Assembly (NCBI RefSeq): GCF_011046245.1
Contig: NZ_CP049241.1
Coordinates: forward strand, 1-64,000
Direction of reading: 5' to 3'
From: Allorhizobium pseudoryzae
GTDB taxonomy: Bacteria > Pseudomonadota > Alphaproteobacteria > Rhizobiales > Rhizobiaceae
DNA length: 64,000 nt
Position 1 is the stretch's first letter, and each line of letters opens with the position of its first letter. Both the position numbers and the translations under genes were made by a program. The notes under the pieces were generated by a model, which saw only the letters and a program-made list of their open reading frames with translations, was not told the origin of the DNA and did not search any database. Shown in pieces: positions 31,928-40,417 of the stretch.

Positions 31928-34455
31928 GCGCGTTCTCCCTTGAGATCCATGGTTCTGAGCCGCAGCGCATTGGTGAGCACGAAGACGCTGGAGAGCGCCA
32001 TGGCACCGGCGCCGATCATCGGCGACAGCTGGATGCCGAAGGCCGGATAGAGCGCGCCGGCGGCAAGCGGGATCAGCGCCACATTGTAGCCGAAGGCCCA
32101 GAACAGGTTCTGGCGGATGTTTGTCATCGTCGCGCGGCTCACCGCAATCGCATCGACGGCGGCCGACAGATCGCCGCTCGACAGAACGACGTCGGCGCTT
32201 TCGATCGCCACATCCGTGCCGGTGCCGATCGCGATGCCGATATCGGCCTCGGCGAGTGCCGGCGCATCGTTGATGCCGTCGCCGACAAAGGCGACATTGC
32301 CCGTCTTTTCTTTGAGCGCCCTCAGTGCCTCCACCTTGCCGGCGGGCAGCACCTCGGCCACCACCTGATCGATGCCGACCTGACGGGCAATGGCGTCAGC
32401 CGTGCGGGCATTGTCGCCGGTTACCATGGCGACCGTGAGGCCCATGGCCTTCAGCCGCGCAATCGCCTCGCGGCTGGTCGGCTTCAACGGATCGGCCACC
32501 GCGAGGATCGCCGCCAGTTTTCCGTCGATCGCCGCATAAAGCGGGGTCTTGCCTTCGTCGCCGAGCCGTTCTGCTTCGGCGGCGAAGGGTTCGACTGAAA
32601 GCCCGAGCTTTTGCATGAACCGATCGGCACCGACGGCCACCCGTTGACCGTCGACCACGGCCTCGATGCCGTAACCGGCACTCGCCTGCACATCCGTCGC
32701 CTGCGGAACGGACAGTCCCCGCGCCGCAACGGCGGAGACGATCGCTTCGGCCACCGGATGTTCGGAACGCGCCTCGACGGCGGCGATGGCGGAGAGGACG
32801 AAGGCCTCGTCGAAACCATCCGCCAGACGGATGTCGGCGAGGTCCGGCCTGCCCTTCGTCACGGTGCCGGTCTTGTCGAGCACGACGAGACGGACGGCCT
32901 GCAATTCCTGCAGTGCTGCGCCCTTGCGAAACAGGACGCCGAGATCGGCGGCGCGGCCGGTGCCGACCATGATCGAGGTGGGGGTTGCAAGCCCCATGGC
33001 GCAGGGGCAGGCAATGATCAGCACCGCCACCGCCGCCACCAGCGCATGCGGCAGGACCGGTTCCGGGCCGACCAGCAGCCAGACGACAAAGGTCAAAGCC
33101 GCCACCGCCATCACCGCCGGCACGAACCAGGCGGTCACCTGGTCCACCACCGCCTGGATCGGCAGCTTGGCCCCTTGCGCCTGTTCGACCAGACGGATGA
33201 TCTGCGAGAGCATGGTATCGGCGCCGACTTTTTCAGCCCTGAAGCGGAAGCTGCCGGTGCCATTGATCGTGCCGCCAATCACCGGGGAGCTCGGCTGTTT
33301 TGCGACCGGCAGCGGCTCGCCAGAAATCATCGATTCGTCGATATTGGAGGCCCCGTCGATGACCGTGCCATCGACCGCGATCCTTTCGCCGGGCCGCACC
33401 ACCAGGATGTCGCCGATCTCCACCTCGTCGGCGGGCAGATCGAGCGTCTCGCCGTCGCGTTCCACCCGCGCGGTCTTTGCCTGCAGGCCGATCAGCCGGC
33501 GGATGGCTGCCCCCGTGCGGCCCCTTGCGCGGGCCTCCAGCAGGCGTCCGGTCAGGATCAGCGTGACGATGACGGTTGCCGCCTCGAAATAGACGAAACG
33601 GGCCGCCTCCGGCAGCAGTTGGGGCGCAAAGGTGGTCACCGTCGAATAGGCATAGGCCGAGAGCACGCCGATCGCCACCAGCGCATTCATTTCCGGATGG
33701 CCACGCAGAAGGGCGGGAATGCCGGTTTTGAGGAAGCGGAAACCGGGGCCGAAGATCACCGCCGTCGCCAGCGCGAAATATCCGAGATAGAGCCATTGCG
33801 TGTCCACAGCGCCCATCAGCCAGTGGTGGAAGGGGGCGTAAAGATGGCCGCCCATTTCCAGCACGAAAAGCGGCAAGGTCAGGATCGCGGCGATCGTCAG
33901 GTCGCGCCGCAACACGTCGGCATCCTCGTCATGATGGCTGTGGCCCGCATGATCCTCGCTCGCGGCATGCTCGTGATGGGCGTGGTGGGCGCCAGCTCCT
34001 TCGCCATGAACCGGCTTCGGCCCGGCCAGTGCCAGGCCCTCGGCTTTCAGAAGCGCAATCACACGGCGCCGAAGATCCCGACCGAAGGCTTCGACGGTGA
34101 TCTCGACGCGGCCCGCCTCCAACTCTGTGGAGAGAAAACCGGGCATGGCCGCAAGCGCGGCCTGCAGGCGCTTCGCCTGCCGTTCGTCCAGCGGTTTGGC
34201 CAGCGCCACCACCGTGCTTTCCGCCTTCGGCTCATAGCCCGCCTTGCGGATCGCCTCGGCAAGTTCTGGGGCGGAAAAGCCGGCCTGCGGCTCGACGGTC
34301 AGGCTTTCGGTGGCGAAATTGACCGCACTCGCCGCCACGCCCGGCACCTTGGCGGCGGCCTTTTCCACCCGCGCCACGCAGGAGGCACAGCTCATGCCCT
34401 CGACGGGAATGATCAGCGGAGACGCGTGTTCGGTGTGTCTGGCAAGCTCTGTCAT
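31924..34455 (-). CDS. copA: Copper-exporting P1B-type ATPase
   Basis: 843 residues. A first HMA domain has GMSCASCVARVEKAA; a second HMA-like domain (about residues 75-145) lacks the CxxC. A His-rich loop follows (HHAHHEHAASEDHAGHSHH, about 155-180), then membrane helices. Core motifs: SMISGEPLPV, IACPCAMGLATPTSI (transport CPC), VLDKTGTVTKGRP (phosphorylated Asp), RSEHPVAEAI and GDGINDAPALAEAD. It exports Cu(I) to the periplasm. First gene of the copper operon. Confidence 0.95.
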   Translation of the reverse strand: MTELARHTEHASPLIIPVEGMSCASCVARVEKAAAKVPGVAASAVNFATESLTVEPQAGFSAPELAEAIRKAGYEPKAESTVVALAKPLDERQAKRLQAALAAMPGFLSTELEAGRVEITVEAFGRDLRRRVIALLKAEGLALAGPKPVHGEGAGAHHAHHEHAASEDHAGHSHHDEDADVLRRDLTIAAILTLPLFVLEMGGHLYAPFHHWLMGAVDTQWLYLGYFALATAVIFGPGFRFLKTGIPALLRGHPEMNALVAIGVLSAYAYSTVTTFAPQLLPEAARFVYFEAATVIVTLILTGRLLEARARGRTGAAIRRLIGLQAKTARVERDGETLDLPADEVEIGDILVVRPGERIAVDGTVIDGASNIDESMISGEPLPVAKQPSSPVIGGTINGTGSFRFRAEKVGADTMLSQIIRLVEQAQGAKLPIQAVVDQVTAWFVPAVMAVAALTFVVWLLVGPEPVLPHALVAAVAVLIIACPCAMGLATPTSIMVGTGRAADLGVLFRKGAALQELQAVRLVVLDKTGTVTKGRPDLADIRLADGFDEAFVLSAIAAVEARSEHPVAEAIVSAVAARGLSVPQATDVQASAGYGIEAVVDGQRVAVGADRFMQKLGLSVEPFAAEAERLGDEGKTPLYAAIDGKLAAILAVADPLKPTSREAIARLKAMGLTVAMVTGDNARTADAIARQVGIDQVVAEVLPAGKVEALRALKEKTGNVAFVGDGINDAPALAEADIGIAIGTGTDVAIESADVVLSSGDLSAAVDAIAVSRATMTNIRQNLFWAFGYNVALIPLAAGALYPAFGIQLSPMIGAGAMALSSVFVLTNALRLRTMDLKGERA

Positions 34456-34481
34456 GGCATGGAATCCTTCATCTCCATGCT

Positions 34482-34512
34482 GAGATAGGGCTTCCCATCA
34501 TGGGAAGGTCAA
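34482..34512 (-). promoter_or_regulatory. MerR-type copper promoter with operator
   Basis: Minus strand: -35 TTGACC (34512-34507), 19-bp spacer, -10 TATCTC (34487-34482). The spacer holds the palindrome CTTCCCATGATGGGAAG (34507-34491). The overlong 19-bp spacer with a dyad is diagnostic of MerR-family activation; the regulator is encoded in the same operon. Confidence 0.9.
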
Positions 34513-34548
34513 GGGGCGGAGCGGCAAAAATGGGCGGTCGGGGGAATG

Positions 34549-34827
34549 TCAGTCCGGCCACATTTGTGCGCCGTGCAAGACACGGAGCACCCGGACCCGC
34601 TCTTCTTCGACCCGATAGACAATGACGTAAGGAGTGCCCACCAGCGGAAGCTCCCGCGTCCGCTCAACGCGCCCGCATCTCCCTGACTGCGGAAAGGTGA
34701 GAAGCCGGCTGGCCGCGGCAGACAGTTTGAGATCGAGCTCTATGGCAGCCTGCGGGTTGTCCAAGGCAATGTAATCGAAGATGGTGTCTCGATCTGAAAC
34801 GGCCGCATCAGACCAGAACAGTCTCAC
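34549..34827 (-). CDS. RelE/ParE-family toxin
   Basis: 92 residues from a GTG start (MRLFWSDAAVSDRDTIFDYI). ALDNPQAAIELDLKLSAAAS, LLTFPQSGRCGRVERTRELP and GTPYVIVYRVEEERVRVLRV match the RelE/ParE family; the end is VLHGAQMWPD. GTG overlaps the antitoxin stop by four bases, which fixes the start. Confidence 0.9.
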   Translation of the reverse strand: MRLFWSDAAVSDRDTIFDYIALDNPQAAIELDLKLSAAASRLLTFPQSGRCGRVERTRELPLVGTPYVIVYRVEEERVRVLRVLHGAQMWPD

Positions 34828-35126
34828 CGCGGGCCGCCCTTTGCCAGCACCGCCCGTCGCCGTTCGGCAAAGCGTGCTTCGACATCCTCGTGCGGCAGGC
34901 CGGGTCCGGTCTCCTCCAGGGCCTCCAGCACCTTGGCCCGAAACCACGCATCGTGCGCCTTCGGGTCCACCAGCAATTCCATTGGCACGGCCCCTTCATT
35001 GGCGGTGCGCGTCAGGAGAATCCGCACAGCGTCCGACAGGGTCAGGCCCATCGTCTCCAGCACCGCAGACGCCCGATCGCGGATATCCGCATCAATCCTC
35101 GTCTGCACCAGGGCATTGGCCGGCAT
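34824..35126 (-). CDS. RelB/DinJ-family antitoxin
   Basis: 100 residues from MPANALVQTRIDADIRDRAS with GGAGA upstream. The ribbon-helix-helix segment ASAVLETMGLTLSDAVRILL is the RelB/DinJ signature. It is coupled to the following toxin. An independent stability module between the copper operon and the chemoreceptor gene. Confidence 0.9.
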   Translation of the reverse strand: MPANALVQTRIDADIRDRASAVLETMGLTLSDAVRILLTRTANEGAVPMELLVDPKAHDAWFRAKVLEALEETGPGLPHEDVEARFAERRRAVLAKGGPR

Positions 35127-35230
35127 GGTCTGCTCTCCGTTTACCGCACTAAATGTAATGCAATTGCATGACATCGACAAGAGTGGCACGAAGCGCGCTT
35201 CGTCCCCGCGCGGCCGAAACACAGGCTGCC

Positions 35231-37420
35231 TCAGGCCGCGGCGCGGCGGGGGGTGGTACGAGCGGCCATGCCTTCTTCCAGCCTGAACTGGCGGATCGCC
35301 TCATAGAGGCTCTGGCTCTCCCGTTCGATCTGGTGGGTGGCGGCGTTGCTTTCCTCTACCATAGCGGCATTGCGCTGGGTCAGCTGCTCCATGTCATGCA
35401 CGGCGGCGGAAATTTCCGACATGGCATTCGTCTGCTGGCGCGCCCCTTCGGTGATGGTGCCGATCTCCTGGTCGATCGCCAGGATATGCTCACGGATTTC
35501 CGCCATGAAGCGCCCGGAATTCTGCACCAGGCCGACGCCGCTTTCGATTGCTTCGGCGGAATTCTGGATCAGCGCCTTGATCTCGCGGGCGGCGGTGGCG
35601 GAGCGCTGGGCAAGCTCGCGCACCTCCTGGGCCACCACGGCGAACCCCTTGCCCGCATCGCCCGCCCGCGCCGCCTCGACGCCGGCATTCAGCGCCAGAA
35701 GATTCGTCTGGAAGGCGATATTGTCGATCACGGTGATGATCTGCACGATCTGGCCGGAGGCGGTCTCGATGTTCTGCATGGCGTTGACCGTGTCCTCGAC
35801 GATGGCCTGCGAGGCCTCGGCGCTCTTGCGGGCGCTCATGGTCATGCCGGTGACGGAGCGCATGCGGGTTGCCGTCTCTTCCACCGTGGCGGTCACCTCC
35901 GTCAGGGCGGCAGATGCTTCCTCCAGCGAGGCGGCCTGGCGCTGGGTGCGCTCCGCCAGGTCCTCCGCGCCGGAGCGCAGTTCGCGCACGCCGTTGGACA
36001 GGGTCACGGTCGTGGCACCGACCTCCGTCATGATGGCTTTCAGCGCCGCGACGGAGCGATTGTAAGCTTCGCGCAGCGGTTCGAGTTCGGGACTGAAACG
36101 GGTATCGATCCGGTAGGTCAGGTTGCCGCCGGACAGTTGCACCAGGCCTTCGCCGATCTCGCGCACCACGTTTTCCACCGCTCGCGCCCGCTCGGCCTCC
36201 TGCTGATGGCGCTTCTGATCCTCCTGCCGCAGATGCTCGCTCTGGCGCTGGCGTTCCTCGGCATCCTCACGCGCCTGGCGGGCCTGATTTTCCATGCAGG
36301 TGATGATGGCGCGGCCCAGCCGGCCGATCTCGTCCTTCTGGTCGGTGGCCTTGAGCATGGCACCACTTTCGGCTCGGGCATGGGCTTCCACCACATGCAC
36401 CATGGTGCGCAGCGGGCGCACGACGCCCAGAAGCGTGACGCCGCCGAGCAGGAGCGTCAGCACCACCGAGCCCAGCGCAATGCCGCCGGCATGAACCAGC
36501 TCCCGCGCATCAGCGGCCGCAAGCTGTTCCGCCGCGGCGCGGATCGCCCTGACTTCGGCCCGTTCCGCCTCGTGGATCACCTCGATCCGCGCCGTCGTCT
36601 TGGCGAACCAGTCGCGTGCGTTGAGGCCGGACAGGGACGCCTCGCCGGAGACCTGCAGCATCTTCTGCCGGAACGCTTCGATGTCCGGGCGCAGCGGCCC
36701 CTCGTTGAACGGCTTCAGCGTGGTGCCAAACAGGACCGGGTCAAGCCGCGAAAATTCCTGCAGCAGAATATCGCCGGCACCGAGATAACGGGCAAAGCCG
36801 AGATAGGCATCCGGCGGAATGCGGCCTGCCGTGATGAACCCGTTGCCAAGCCCGCGTTCCTGGCCGGCGAGTTCCTTGGCGAGGCTCAAGTTGCGCAAGG
36901 CCTGCAGCCGCATGCCGATCGAATCTTCGCCGCCGGACAGGGCAAGCCGCCGCGTGACCTCCATCAGGTCGCCGATCAAGCCGGTATAAAAACCGAAGGA
37001 TTGCGGCGGCGCGGCCTGCAGCGCGTCGATGCCGCCGCGCAGGGCGGAAAGATCGCCGAGCCGGGTCGTGACCTTGCCGAGCGCATCCGCTTCGACGCCG
37101 AGCTCCGCGGCATTGGCGAGCACCTGCGGCAGGCCGGTCAGATCCTCGTCCACCTTCTTGCGGGCATCCTGCACCTCCTGGCCGTTGGCCTTGCCCTTCG
37201 AGCCGAGGAAACCGGCGGTGAGGCCACGCTCCATCTGCAGCCGCTGCACCAGATGGCTGATCTCTTCGATATGAAGGCTGGCATGGGCCAGGCGCTGCGA
37301 GGCCGTATAGGAAGCGTATTGATCCATCACCAGCTGGACGGCAAGCACCGCGACGGCGGCAAGAGGTACGAACGCGCAGATGCACAGGCGCGTGGCGATG
37401 GACAGGTTTGAAAAACGCAT
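35231..37420 (-). CDS. Methyl-accepting chemotaxis protein with NIT sensor domain
   Basis: 729 residues. TM1 about residues 10-32; a periplasmic helical NIT (nitrate/nitrite-sensing) domain with [22 protein letters not shown]2 around 325-345; HAMP ([18 protein letters not shown]); a second HAMP-like helix; then the MCP signalling hairpin [20 protein letters not shown] with [20 protein letters not shown]. No C-terminal CheR-binding pentapeptide of NWETF type. It likely senses nitrate, nitrite or a related small ligand and signals to CheA. Confidence 0.92.
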   Translation of the reverse strand: MRFSNLSIATRLCICAFVPLAAVAVLAVQLVMDQYASYTASQRLAHASLHIEEISHLVQRLQMERGLTAGFLGSKGKANGQEVQDARKKVDEDLTGLPQVLANAAELGVEADALGKVTTRLGDLSALRGGIDALQAAPPQSFGFYTGLIGDLMEVTRRLALSGGEDSIGMRLQALRNLSLAKELAGQERGLGNGFITAGRIPPDAYLGFARYLGAGDILLQEFSRLDPVLFGTTLKPFNEGPLRPDIEAFRQKMLQVSGEASLSGLNARDWFAKTTARIEVIHEAERAEVRAIRAAAEQLAAADARELVHAGGIALGSVVLTLLLGGVTLLGVVRPLRTMVHVVEAHARAESGAMLKATDQKDEIGRLGRAIITCMENQARQAREDAEERQRQSEHLRQEDQKRHQQEAERARAVENVVREIGEGLVQLSGGNLTYRIDTRFSPELEPLREAYNRSVAALKAIMTEVGATTVTLSNGVRELRSGAEDLAERTQRQAASLEEASAALTEVTATVEETATRMRSVTGMTMSARKSAEASQAIVEDTVNAMQNIETASGQIVQIITVIDNIAFQTNLLALNAGVEAARAGDAGKGFAVVAQEVRELAQRSATAAREIKALIQNSAEAIESGVGLVQNSGRFMAEIREHILAIDQEIGTITEGARQQTNAMSEISAAVHDMEQLTQRNAAMVEESNAATHQIERESQSLYEAIRQFRLEEGMAARTTPRRAAA

Positions 37421-37630
37421 TGCAAAGGTCCCCGTATGACAACCCAAAGGTTGCAGGGTCCTGTAAATTTTTCGTCAATAATCAAAGGCTTTCTAATATA
37501 CCTTTGATTGTATTTACGATTTCCTCTTCGTTGCTGCGTGCAGCTTGCGGTTTGTCAAGTACAGCCCAGGGTCGTTTTGCGTGTATGCGCCGATGCCCCC
37601 TCGCCCGGTCTCCGCTCAGGCTCGGGCAGC

Positions 37631-37672
37631 CTCCCTCTCCCCGCAGGGAGAAGGGGCCCGAAGAGCGGATGA
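37631..37672. repeat. RIME1-like element
   Basis: CTCCCTCTCCCCGCAGGGAG followed by AAGGGGCCCGAAGAGCGGATG. It sits between the chemoreceptor and epimerase genes; CCTACTGCCTACTGCCTC follows at about 37681-37698, like the short repeats near 10975. Confidence 0.65.
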
Positions 37673-37697
37673 ACGACATCCCTACTGCCTACTGCCT

Positions 37698-38591
37698 CTA
37701 CCGCTTCACATACTTCCGCCAGTTGTGGTTTTCCTTGAAACCCAGCACTTCGCGGATCTTGGCGTTGCTGATCGGCGCGCCGAATTCCTCGATGTCGCCG
37801 GTCACCGGCGTCTTCGGCGCCCATTTGGCGAGGAAATCGCGCGTCGGCTCTTCCGCGGTGATCGTGTCGTTGACGGCGTTGAAGACCTGGAAGCCGAGAC
37901 CGTCCTTGGCGACGCACAGATCGACGATCTGGCCGAGGTCGCGGGCATCGATGTAGCTCCAGGCATTGCGCTTGCGGCTCATCGGGTCGGCAAGCCAGGC
38001 CGGCACATTGGCATAATCCTCCGGCGAAACCACGTTACCGATCCGGAGCGCGTAGACATCGGCCGAAAAGCGCATGGCAAATGCGCGGGCAGTCTTTTCG
38101 TTCACCACCTTGGAGAGGCCGTAACTGTCCATCGGATCGACGTCATAGGCTTCGGTCAGCGGGAATTCGTGGTAATCCTTGTCGCCTTCGGCAAAGCAGA
38201 CGCCATAGGTGGTTTCGCTGGATGCGATCACCACCTTGCGGATGCCGAGTTTCATCGCCGCCTCGATGACATTGTAGGTGGAGGTGACGTTTTCCGCGAA
38301 GGTGACGTTATCGGGCCGGATCAGGATGCGCGGCACGGCGGCAAAATGCACCACCGCATCGACCGGCGCCGGCCCATCGCCGCTTTCCAGGCCTTCGAAG
38401 CCGAAGTGCTGGGACAGCGCGTTGAAGACTTCGCCGCTATCAGTCAAATCGGTAATGAGCGTCGGCACCGCACCGCCGGGGAACGGGTTGCGGTCGAGGT
38501 TCAGCACGGAATGTCCCTGATCGATCAGATAGGGAATGGCGTGCCGCCCGGCCTTGCCGCTGCCGCCGGTAAAAATGATCCGCTTGCCCAT
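37698..38591 (-). CDS. NAD-dependent epimerase/dehydratase family protein
   Basis: 297 residues from MGKRIIFTGGSGKAGRHAIP, start supported by GGAGGAG. Extended short-chain dehydrogenase: TGGSGKAG nucleotide-binding motif, VVHFAAVP, ASSETTYGV and the YGLSK catalytic motif (YxxxK). It acts on an NDP-sugar or similar substrate that cannot be named. Monocistronic in this view. Confidence 0.9.
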   Translation of the reverse strand: MGKRIIFTGGSGKAGRHAIPYLIDQGHSVLNLDRNPFPGGAVPTLITDLTDSGEVFNALSQHFGFEGLESGDGPAPVDAVVHFAAVPRILIRPDNVTFAENVTSTYNVIEAAMKLGIRKVVIASSETTYGVCFAEGDKDYHEFPLTEAYDVDPMDSYGLSKVVNEKTARAFAMRFSADVYALRIGNVVSPEDYANVPAWLADPMSRKRNAWSYIDARDLGQIVDLCVAKDGLGFQVFNAVNDTITAEEPTRDFLAKWAPKTPVTGDIEEFGAPISNAKIREVLGFKENHNWRKYVKR

Positions 38592-38698
38592 CAAAAACTC
38601 CTCCGCATGATCTGGCGCCTCGCTTGGCGCATGAACTGGTCGCGGCCAGAGATAGGGTGCGGCAGGCCAAATGGGAATGGGCAAAGAGGAATGGAGGA

Positions 38699-38980
38699 TC
38701 AGCCATCGGCGCGGCGAGCGAGATCCTCGTAATCACCGGTGCGCCAATAGGAGACCTCGCGCGCAATGCGCAAGAACGGCTTTGCCGCGAAACAGAACGA
38801 GCCGACCAGGAAACACCAGGTGCCGGCTGTCTGGGTCTCGTCCTGGAAAAACAGAAGCGAGCCGGTGATGAACAGCAGCGCCGCCGCCACATCGATCGCC
38901 GTATAGATCAGCTCGTAGACGGCATAGATCCGCCGCGACCGTTCACTCTCAAGAGCCCTTCCGGGGGAAAAGAATGGCAT
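38699..38980 (-). CDS. YrhK-like membrane protein
   Basis: 93 residues with two membrane segments (LIYTAIDVAAALLFITGSLLF and TWCFLVGSFCFAAKPFL) separated by a short polar loop, followed by the basic REVSYWR stretch. The YrhK family has no established function. Confidence 0.8.
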   Translation of the reverse strand: MPFFSPGRALESERSRRIYAVYELIYTAIDVAAALLFITGSLLFFQDETQTAGTWCFLVGSFCFAAKPFLRIAREVSYWRTGDYEDLARRADG

Positions 38981-39084
38981 CTGCGCTCCTCCTTCGCCGT
39001 GCGTGGATCAAGAATGCGCATCTGGGGCAGAGGCGTTGCGGATCAAGGCGGGGCGGCGGAGGGTTTTTTAGGGGAGATGCCGGC

Positions 39085-39510
39085 TCAACATCCTATAACG
39101 TCGATGTAACCCGTCGCAGCGATCCTCCGCATGATGCCGTCGCGGGTGACGATCGGCACCTTTTTGTGTCGCGCCGTCGCCATGATGTAGCAATCTCCGG
39201 GATCTTTGTGGCCTGTGACGGCAATGACATTTGCCGCCTCAAGGGCAATCGAGGGGCCAATCGGCACGATCTTGGAAGACGTCACGGCGACCGCCGCCCT
39301 GAGCCAGTCCCTGACGGCAAGATTTCCGATATCCGGAGCGTTTGCCTTCTTGTTGACGGCAATGGCCAGTTCCCACGCCGTGATCAGCGACAGGTAAAGC
39401 TTGTTGTTTTCCTGTGCCGTGGCGATCGCAATCAACGCATCTTCTGTAAGCGTTTCTGGCTGCGTCACCAGCCACAGGAGAGCATGTGTGTCGAGGACGA
39501 CGCCCGCCAC
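39085..39510 (-). CDS. VapC-like PIN-domain toxin
   Basis: 141 residues from a GTG start that follows the antitoxin TAA without gap. PIN residues: VVLDTHALLW (Asp), SLITAWELAIAV (Glu) and GDCYIMATARHKKVPIVTRD (acidic pair), the PhoH-neighbour/VapC subgroup with KLYLSLITAWELAI. Predicted RNase. Confidence 0.9.
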   Translation of the reverse strand: MAGVVLDTHALLWLVTQPETLTEDALIAIATAQENNKLYLSLITAWELAIAVNKKANAPDIGNLAVRDWLRAAVAVTSSKIVPIGPSIALEAANVIAVTGHKDPGDCYIMATARHKKVPIVTRDGIMRRIAATGYIDVIGC

Positions 39511-39696
39511 TTACTTGGCTTTCGGATTATCGCTTTCCTTCAGCGCCTGCTCGGCAATTGGCTTGGTGAGATCAAGCCCCGGCTTCAAGACAAGCGCCTG
39601 CCCCTTCAAGGCGCCGGCGCCTTTGACGGTCACACACTGTCCTGTTCGCGAATTGCGAACGGTCATGTCTGCAGGTTTCGTCTTGAGCTGGGCCAT
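39511..39696 (-). CDS. Small antitoxin partner of the PIN toxin
   Basis: 61 residues: MAQLKTKPADMTVRNSRTGQ, then CVTVKGAGALKGQALVLKPG and DLTKPIAEQALKESD. It directly precedes the PIN toxin with abutting stop and start codons. No classical DNA-binding fold is obvious; assignment rests on position. Confidence 0.75.
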   Translation of the reverse strand: MAQLKTKPADMTVRNSRTGQCVTVKGAGALKGQALVLKPGLDLTKPIAEQALKESDNPKAK

Positions 39697-39763
39697 CGTC
39701 CGAAGATGAGCCTAAACCAGGCAGAATTCAAGGTGGAATAGAACTCCTTGCGGTTTACGGCCC

Positions 39764-40234
39764 TCACCCCCGCGCCTTTACGCCCTCGCCCACATGCAGC
39801 GGCCAGTCGACGAGATAGTCCTCGAAATCATCGACATCCACCTCAAGCTCGGAGACCGTGCGGCCCTTGGCCGAGATGCCCGCCTGGTGGACGGTGTCGG
39901 GATCGCCGGAGACGAGCGGGTGCCACCAGTAGAGATCCTCGCCGTCGCGCACGAGGCGATAGCCGCAGGTGGGCGGCAGCCAGGGGATGTCGCGCACGCT
40001 TTCGACCGTCAGCTGGATACAGTCCGGCACGGTCTTCTGGCGGTTCTCGTAATCGGAGCAGCGACAGCTTTCCCCGTCGAGCAGGCGGCAGGCGACCGAG
40101 GTGAAGGCCACCTCACCGGTGTCCCAGTCCTCCAGCTTGTTCAAACAACAGAGCCCGCAGCCGTCGCAGAGGCTTTCCCACTCCGCCGGCGTTAACTCTT
40201 CGAGGCTTTTGGTCTTCCAGAAGGGATTTTTCAT
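39764..40234 (-). CDS. YcgN family cysteine-cluster protein
   Basis: 156 residues from [20 protein letters not shown]. Cys pattern [39 protein letters not shown] and PPTCGYRL is the YcgN/UPF0260 Cys-rich signature, thought to bind metal or an Fe-S cluster. Role unknown. Confidence 0.92.
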   Translation of the reverse strand: MKNPFWKTKSLEELTPAEWESLCDGCGLCCLNKLEDWDTGEVAFTSVACRLLDGESCRCSDYENRQKTVPDCIQLTVESVRDIPWLPPTCGYRLVRDGEDLYWWHPLVSGDPDTVHQAGISAKGRTVSELEVDVDDFEDYLVDWPLHVGEGVKARG

Positions 40235-40417
40235 CTTGTCTTTTTTAGCACCGACTGAACATATTCCCAAATGCGCACAAGACGGCGGGCGTCATGCCGG
40301 CGCATCAACGATTTGTCAGCCATTGCACGGATAGAGGATCGTTGAGGCTTTTCGTCTTTCGTGGTGCTGACGTCAAGCTTACGATCCGCAAGCGCTTCAA
40401 GGCGAGGAACAGTCACC

